Assembly: GCF_000612545.2 (NCBI RefSeq)
Contig: NZ_CP097800.1
Span: 744,001 to 808,000 of the forward strand
DNA length: 64,000 nucleotides
Direction of reading: 5' to 3'
DNA from: Streptomyces sp. PCS3-D2
GTDB taxonomy: Bacteria; Actinomycetota; Actinomycetes; Streptomycetales; Streptomycetaceae
Below are positions 60,602 to 64,000 of the stretch, one piece after another (position 1 is the first letter of the stretch; every line of letters begins with the position of its first letter). The translations under genes were made by a program, and so were the position numbers. The notes beneath the pieces were generated by a model. It had not been told where the DNA came from, did not search any database, and saw only the letters and a list, made by a program, of their open reading frames with translations.

Positions 60602-62029
60602 CTAGCCGCGATAGGTCTCCAGCAGCCGCAGCCAGATCTCGCTGACGGTCGGGAAGGCCGGTACCGCGTGCCACAAGCGCGCGATCGGGACCTCTCCTGC
60701 CACGGCGATGGTGGCGGCGTGCACCAGCTCGGCGGCGCCCGGACCGACGAAGGTAGCCCCCAGCAGGACCTCCCGGTCGAGGTCGACGACCATCCGGGCC
60801 CGGCCCCGGTAGCCGTCGGCGTACAGACCGGCCCCGGAGACCCTGCCCAGGTCGTAGTCGACGGCGCGCACGCGGTGCCCCGCCTTCTCCGCCTCGGCCA
60901 GGGTCGGGCCCACCGCGGCGGCCTCCGGGTCGGTGAAGACGGCCTGCGGGAGGGCGTGCGTGTCGGCCGTGGGCGTGTGGGCGCCCCAGGGGGCGGTGTC
61001 CAGCGGGGTGCCCGCGGCGCGGGCGGCGATGGCGGCGCCCGCGATGCGGGCCTGGTACTTGCCCTGGTGGGTGAGGAGGGCCCGGTGATTGACGTCCCCT
61101 ACGGCGTACAGCCAGTCGGATCCGGGCACCCGGCAGGTCTCGTCGACGCCGATCCAGCCGCCGGGCGTGAGTCCGACGGTGTCCAGCCCGATGTCCTCGG
61201 TGCGCGGCGCGCGGCCCGTCGCCATCAGCACCTCGTCGCCCTCCACGACCTCGCCGCCCTCCAGCACCACCCTGACGGGCCCGGTGGAGCCGTCCCGTTC
61301 GACCGCGGCGACCGCCACGTCCGTACGGACCACCGCGCCGGCCTCGCGCAGGGCGTCGGCGACGAGCTCCCCCGCGAAGGGCTCCATCCGCGGCAGCAGC
61401 CGGGATCCGCGTACGAGGACCGTCACCTGCGATCCCAGGGCCTGCCAGGCGGTGGCCATCTCGGACGCCACCACGGAGCCGCCCACGATGACGAGCCGGC
61501 CGGGGACCTCCCGCGCCGAGGTCGCCTCCCGGCTGGTCCAGGGGCGGGCCTCGGCGATCCCCGGGAGATCGGGGACCACGGCCCGGGTGCCGGTGGCGAT
61601 GACCACCGCCTGCCGGGCCGACAGCACCCGGTGCCCTCCGTCGGGGCCGGTGACGGCCACCTCGCGCACCCCGAGGAGGCGGCCGTGGCCGCGGTGCACA
61701 TCGGCACCGATGGAGTCGAGCCAGTCGATCTGGCCCTGGTCCTTCCAGTCACCGGTCCAGTAGTCGCGGTGCGCGAAGACCGCCGCCGTGTCCAGAGGGC
61801 CCCCGACGGCCCCCGCCAGCCCCGGCACCCGGCGGGCGTCGGCCCGCGCCAGCGCCGGGCGCAGCAGGGCCTTGCTCGGGACGCAGGCCCAGTACGAGCA
61901 CTCCCCGCCGACCAGCTCGCGCTCCACCAGGGCCGTGGTCAGCCCGGCGGCCCTGGTCCGGTCGACGATGTTCTCACCGGCCGGTCCCCCGCCGAGCACC
62001 ACGACGTCGTACTCCAGGACTTCAGTCAT
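60602..62029 (-). CDS. FAD-dependent pyridine nucleotide-disulfide oxidoreductase
   Basis: A 475-residue flavoprotein of the dihydrolipoamide dehydrogenase/mercuric reductase group: FAD motif VVVLGGGPAGENIV, redox disulfide GGECSYWACVPSKA (CxxxxC, about 43-56), NAD motif LVIVGGSVVASEMATAW, LMATGRAPRTEDIGL and the C-terminal dimer domain with PQAVFTDPEAAAVG. The usual C-terminal HxxxxE active-site pair is replaced by HAVPAFPTVSE (His and Glu present). It probably reduces a disulfide or a quinone. ATG at 62029 was chosen; an ORF start at 62044 is possible. The thioredoxin gene lies just upstream, which suggests a redox partner. Confidence 0.9.
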   Translation of the reverse strand: MTEVLEYDVVVLGGGPAGENIVDRTRAAGLTTALVERELVGGECSYWACVPSKALLRPALARADARRVPGLAGAVGGPLDTAAVFAHRDYWTGDWKDQGQIDWLDSIGADVHRGHGRLLGVREVAVTGPDGGHRVLSARQAVVIATGTRAVVPDLPGIAEARPWTSREATSAREVPGRLVIVGGSVVASEMATAWQALGSQVTVLVRGSRLLPRMEPFAGELVADALREAGAVVRTDVAVAAVERDGSTGPVRVVLEGGEVVEGDEVLMATGRAPRTEDIGLDTVGLTPGGWIGVDETCRVPGSDWLYAVGDVNHRALLTHQGKYQARIAGAAIAARAAGTPLDTAPWGAHTPTADTHALPQAVFTDPEAAAVGPTLAEAEKAGHRVRAVDYDLGRVSGAGLYADGYRGRARMVVDLDREVLLGATFVGPGAAELVHAATIAVAGEVPIARLWHAVPAFPTVSEIWLRLLETYRG

Positions 62030-62070
62030 GCGGACCAGTCTCACCGCTGACCGGTGGCCGCGTCACGCAT

Positions 62071-62478
62071 TCATGCCTCCGGCGTGCCGGAGCCCTGCCC
62101 GCCGGAGTCCTGGGCGCCCGGCTGCGAGGCGGCGATCTTGGCGCGCACCTCGTCCATGTCGAGGGCGCGGGCCTGCCTGATGAGATCGGTCAGGGCCGCC
62201 TCGGGCAGCGCGCCGGGCTGCGCGAAGATCGCCACCTGATCCCGGACGATCATCAGGGTCGGGATGGAGGTGATCTGGAAGGCGCCCGCCAGCTCCTGCT
62301 GGGCCTCGGTGTCCACCTTGGCGAAGACCAGGTCGGGGTGGGCCTCCGACGCCCTCTCGTAGACCGGCGCGAACTGCAGGCACGGCCGGCACCAGCCCGC
62401 CCAGAAGTCGATCAGCACGAACGGGTTCGCGCTGACCGTCTGGTCGAAGTTCTCCTTGGTGAGCTCGACTGTAGCCAC
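62071..62478 (-). CDS. Thioredoxin with WCRPC active site
   Basis: A 135-residue thioredoxin: VELTKENFDQTVSANPFVLI, the active site FWAGWCRPCLQFAPVYE (about 27-43), cis-proline in ITSIPTLMIV (about 75-84) and a C-terminal extension of about 25 Gln/Gly-rich residues. The active site reads WCRPC instead of WCGPC, which usually shifts redox potential or partner choice. GTG at 62478 follows AGGAGG. It sits upstream of the flavin oxidoreductase on the same strand, 41 bases apart, so the two are likely co-expressed. Confidence 0.92.
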   Translation of the reverse strand: MATVELTKENFDQTVSANPFVLIDFWAGWCRPCLQFAPVYERASEAHPDLVFAKVDTEAQQELAGAFQITSIPTLMIVRDQVAIFAQPGALPEAALTDLIRQARALDMDEVRAKIAASQPGAQDSGGQGSGTPEA

Positions 62479-62560
62479 GGTGTCCAGACCTCCTGTTAGA
62501 GCCGTCTGCAGGTGGAACGAACGACCCGCCTCCGGCATTCCTCGAACCCGCCGGACGCCC

Positions 62561-64000
62561 TTAGAAGGGGTGCGGGGCGGGCGTGGCGCGGGCCGTGGTC
62601 CAGCGCAGTTCGGTGAAGGCGTCCAGATTGGCCTCGCCGCCGAAGCGTGCGCCGGTGCCGGAGGCGCCGACACCGCCGAACGGTGCGACCGCCTCGTCGC
62701 CCACCGTCTGGTCGTTGACGTGCGCGATGCCGGTCGGGATCCGCTCGGCCAGGTCGAGGCCCCGCCCCGCGTCGCGGGTCACGATCCCGAGGGAGAGTCC
62801 GTACGGTCCCGTCGAGGCCAGTTCCACCGCCTCGTCCTCCGTCGCGAAGGACCGTACGGGTGCGACCGGGCCGAAGACCTCCTCGGCGTAGGCGGGGGTG
62901 TCGTCGGCGACGCCCGCCAGCACGGTCGGCCGGTAGAAGAGCTCCCGGTGCGTACCGCCGGCGACGAGCTTGGCCCCCGCGGCGGTGCTGGCCTCCACGA
63001 GGGCGTGCACCCGGTCCAGCTGGGCGCGGTCGATCAGCGGGCCCAGGTGGACCTGCTCGCGGTACGGGTCCCCCACGGACAGTTCCTCGGCACGCGCGGC
63101 CAGCCGCTCGACGTACTCGTCGTGGAGCGAGGCGTGCACGAGGTGGCGGCCGGCCGTCATGCAGATCTGGCCCTGGTGGAAGAAGGAGCCCCAGGACGCC
63201 TGGGCGACGGCGGCCTCCACGTCGGCGTCACGGAGCACGACCAGGGCGGAGTTCCCGCCCAGCTCCAGGTGCGTACGCTTGAGGTGACGTCCCGCCAGCT
63301 CGCCGACGGTGCGGCCGGCGGCCGTGGAACCGGTGAAGGACACCACCCGCACCAGTGGGTCGGCGACCACGGCGGCGCCCGTCTCGGCGCCGCCGGGCAG
63401 GACGTGCAGCAGTCCGTCCGGCAGCCCCGCGGCGGTGAGGACGGCGGCCGGCGCGAGCCCGCCGCAGACGGCGGTGCGCCGGTCCGGCTTGAGCAGCACC
63501 GCGTTGCCGAGCGCCAGGGCCGGGGCGACGGAGCGGATCGCCAGGATCAGCGGGGCGTTGAACGGGGCCACGACCCCGACCACGCCGGCCGGGACCCGGC
63601 GGGTGAAGGACAGCCGGGGGGCCTCACTGGGCAGCACCTGCCCGGTCGGGCGCGAGGCCAGCGCCGCCGCTTCGTAGCACTCCTGGGCGGCGACGTGCAG
63701 CTCGAAGTCGGCCTTGCCGGGGATCGACCCGGACTCGCGCACCAGCCATTGCCGCAGCTCGTCGGCGTGGGCGGTGAAGAGGTCCCCGGCGCGGCGCAGC
63801 ACGGCTGCCCGCTGCGGGTGGGAGGTGCGCGCCCAGTCGCGCTGCGCCGCCCCGGCTCGGGCGGCGGCTTCCGCCACGTCGGCGGGGGCGGCGAGGTCGA
63901 GGGTGGCGAGGGTGCGGCCGGTCGCGGGTTCGACGACCGGGGCGGCGCCTCCGGTCAGAGCGGGTCCGTCCTGCCAATGCGTCGGGTCGAGGAGCGGCAT
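62561..64000 (-). CDS. Aldehyde dehydrogenase (benzaldehyde dehydrogenase-like)
   Basis: A 479-residue NAD(P)-dependent aldehyde dehydrogenase. Catalytic Asn in VVAPFNAPLILA, Rossmann motif FTGSTAAGRTVG, catalytic Glu in LELGGNSALVVL and nucleophile Cys in FFHQGQICMTAGR are all present. The start MPLLDPTHWQ and the whole pattern match actinobacterial benzaldehyde dehydrogenases. The ATG occupies 63998-64000, the last bases of the window, so an upstream start or ribosome site cannot be checked, but the family normally starts here. Confidence 0.92.
   Translation of the reverse strand: MPLLDPTHWQDGPALTGGAAPVVEPATGRTLATLDLAAPADVAEAAARAGAAQRDWARTSHPQRAAVLRRAGDLFTAHADELRQWLVRESGSIPGKADFELHVAAQECYEAAALASRPTGQVLPSEAPRLSFTRRVPAGVVGVVAPFNAPLILAIRSVAPALALGNAVLLKPDRRTAVCGGLAPAAVLTAAGLPDGLLHVLPGGAETGAAVVADPLVRVVSFTGSTAAGRTVGELAGRHLKRTHLELGGNSALVVLRDADVEAAVAQASWGSFFHQGQICMTAGRHLVHASLHDEYVERLAARAEELSVGDPYREQVHLGPLIDRAQLDRVHALVEASTAAGAKLVAGGTHRELFYRPTVLAGVADDTPAYAEEVFGPVAPVRSFATEDEAVELASTGPYGLSLGIVTRDAGRGLDLAERIPTGIAHVNDQTVGDEAVAPFGGVGASGTGARFGGEANLDAFTELRWTTARATPAPHPF

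Overview
The window is high-GC actinobacterial DNA, almost certainly from a Streptomyces chromosome. The evidence is the codon use, frequent GTG starts, a chaplin gene, DmdR/IdeR-type and CsoR-type operators, Sortase-E-like LAxTG anchoring, and a nearly complete streptothricin biosynthetic cluster. All calls come from reading the sequence; no search was run.

Positions 1-26071 are the streptothricin (nourseothricin-type) cluster. Read from the right, the order is: streptothricin N-acetyltransferase (self-resistance), a nucleoside-deoxyribosyltransferase-like protein, an alpha/beta hydrolase, a phosphotransferase, a stand-alone adenylation (A) enzyme, a CocE-type hydrolase, a family-2 glycosyltransferase, an ATP-grasp ligase, a PIG-L deacetylase, a Gfo/Idh/MocA-SDR fusion, a GNAT-like protein, an arginine hydroxylase of the VioC/OrfP type, an A-PCP protein, a PLP cyclase of the VioD/OrfR type, lysine 2,3-aminomutase, an XRE-type regulator, an O-carbamoyltransferase, a T-C didomain protein, a second stand-alone A enzyme and two ABC half-transporters (the last cut by the window edge). 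Counted this way the A, T-C and A proteins are numbers 5, 18 and 19, which matches the numbering of the published beta-lysine ligation system (ORF 5, ORF 18, ORF 19). The pathway logic is: lysine to beta-lysine (aminomutase); beta-lysine activation, oligomerisation and transfer (two A enzymes plus T-C); arginine to streptolidine (hydroxylase, PLP cyclase, perhaps ATP-grasp and A-PCP); GlcNAc-derived gulosamine (glycosyltransferase, deacetylase, dehydrogenase/epimerase fusion); then carbamoylation, export and acetylation. A TTA codon at codon 8 of the regulator suggests bldA control.

Positions 26.1-39 kb are a patchwork of small units: a peroxiredoxin, a chaplin, secreted DUF4394 and DUF4331 proteins, a TPR lipoprotein-like protein and a nickel/cobalt-exporter-like protein with a His-rich loop (one probable operon), TspO, a GlxA-type AraC regulator, an MBL hydrolase and an AhpD-like protein. 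Between them lie several apparent gene remnants: an ECF sigma factor, an HATPase anti-sigma protein, a PP2C phosphatase C-terminus, a DinB protein and an ArsR-like fragment.

Positions 39-45 kb hold a pirin/GNAT pair and a copper-linked island headed by a perfect CsoR-type palindrome (DUF6153-like protein, DUF305 lipoprotein, BNR-repeat lipoprotein, second small His-rich protein, membrane protein). Positions 45-54.6 kb hold a TetR/methyltransferase divergon, a VOC protein, DUF998, an ECF sigma factor with a SnoaL-like tail, a second pirin, a TPR protein, an RlmG-like rRNA methyltransferase and a MerR regulator. Positions 54.7-64 kb hold a DUF6230-DUF6114-secreted-protein operon, a metallophosphoesterase, a LAFTG-anchored beta-propeller protein, an iron-box-controlled secreted protein with neocarzinostatin-like features, DUF5988, an FAD disulfide oxidoreductase, a WCRPC thioredoxin and an aldehyde dehydrogenase. 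No tRNA, rRNA, CRISPR array or intact insertion sequence was seen.
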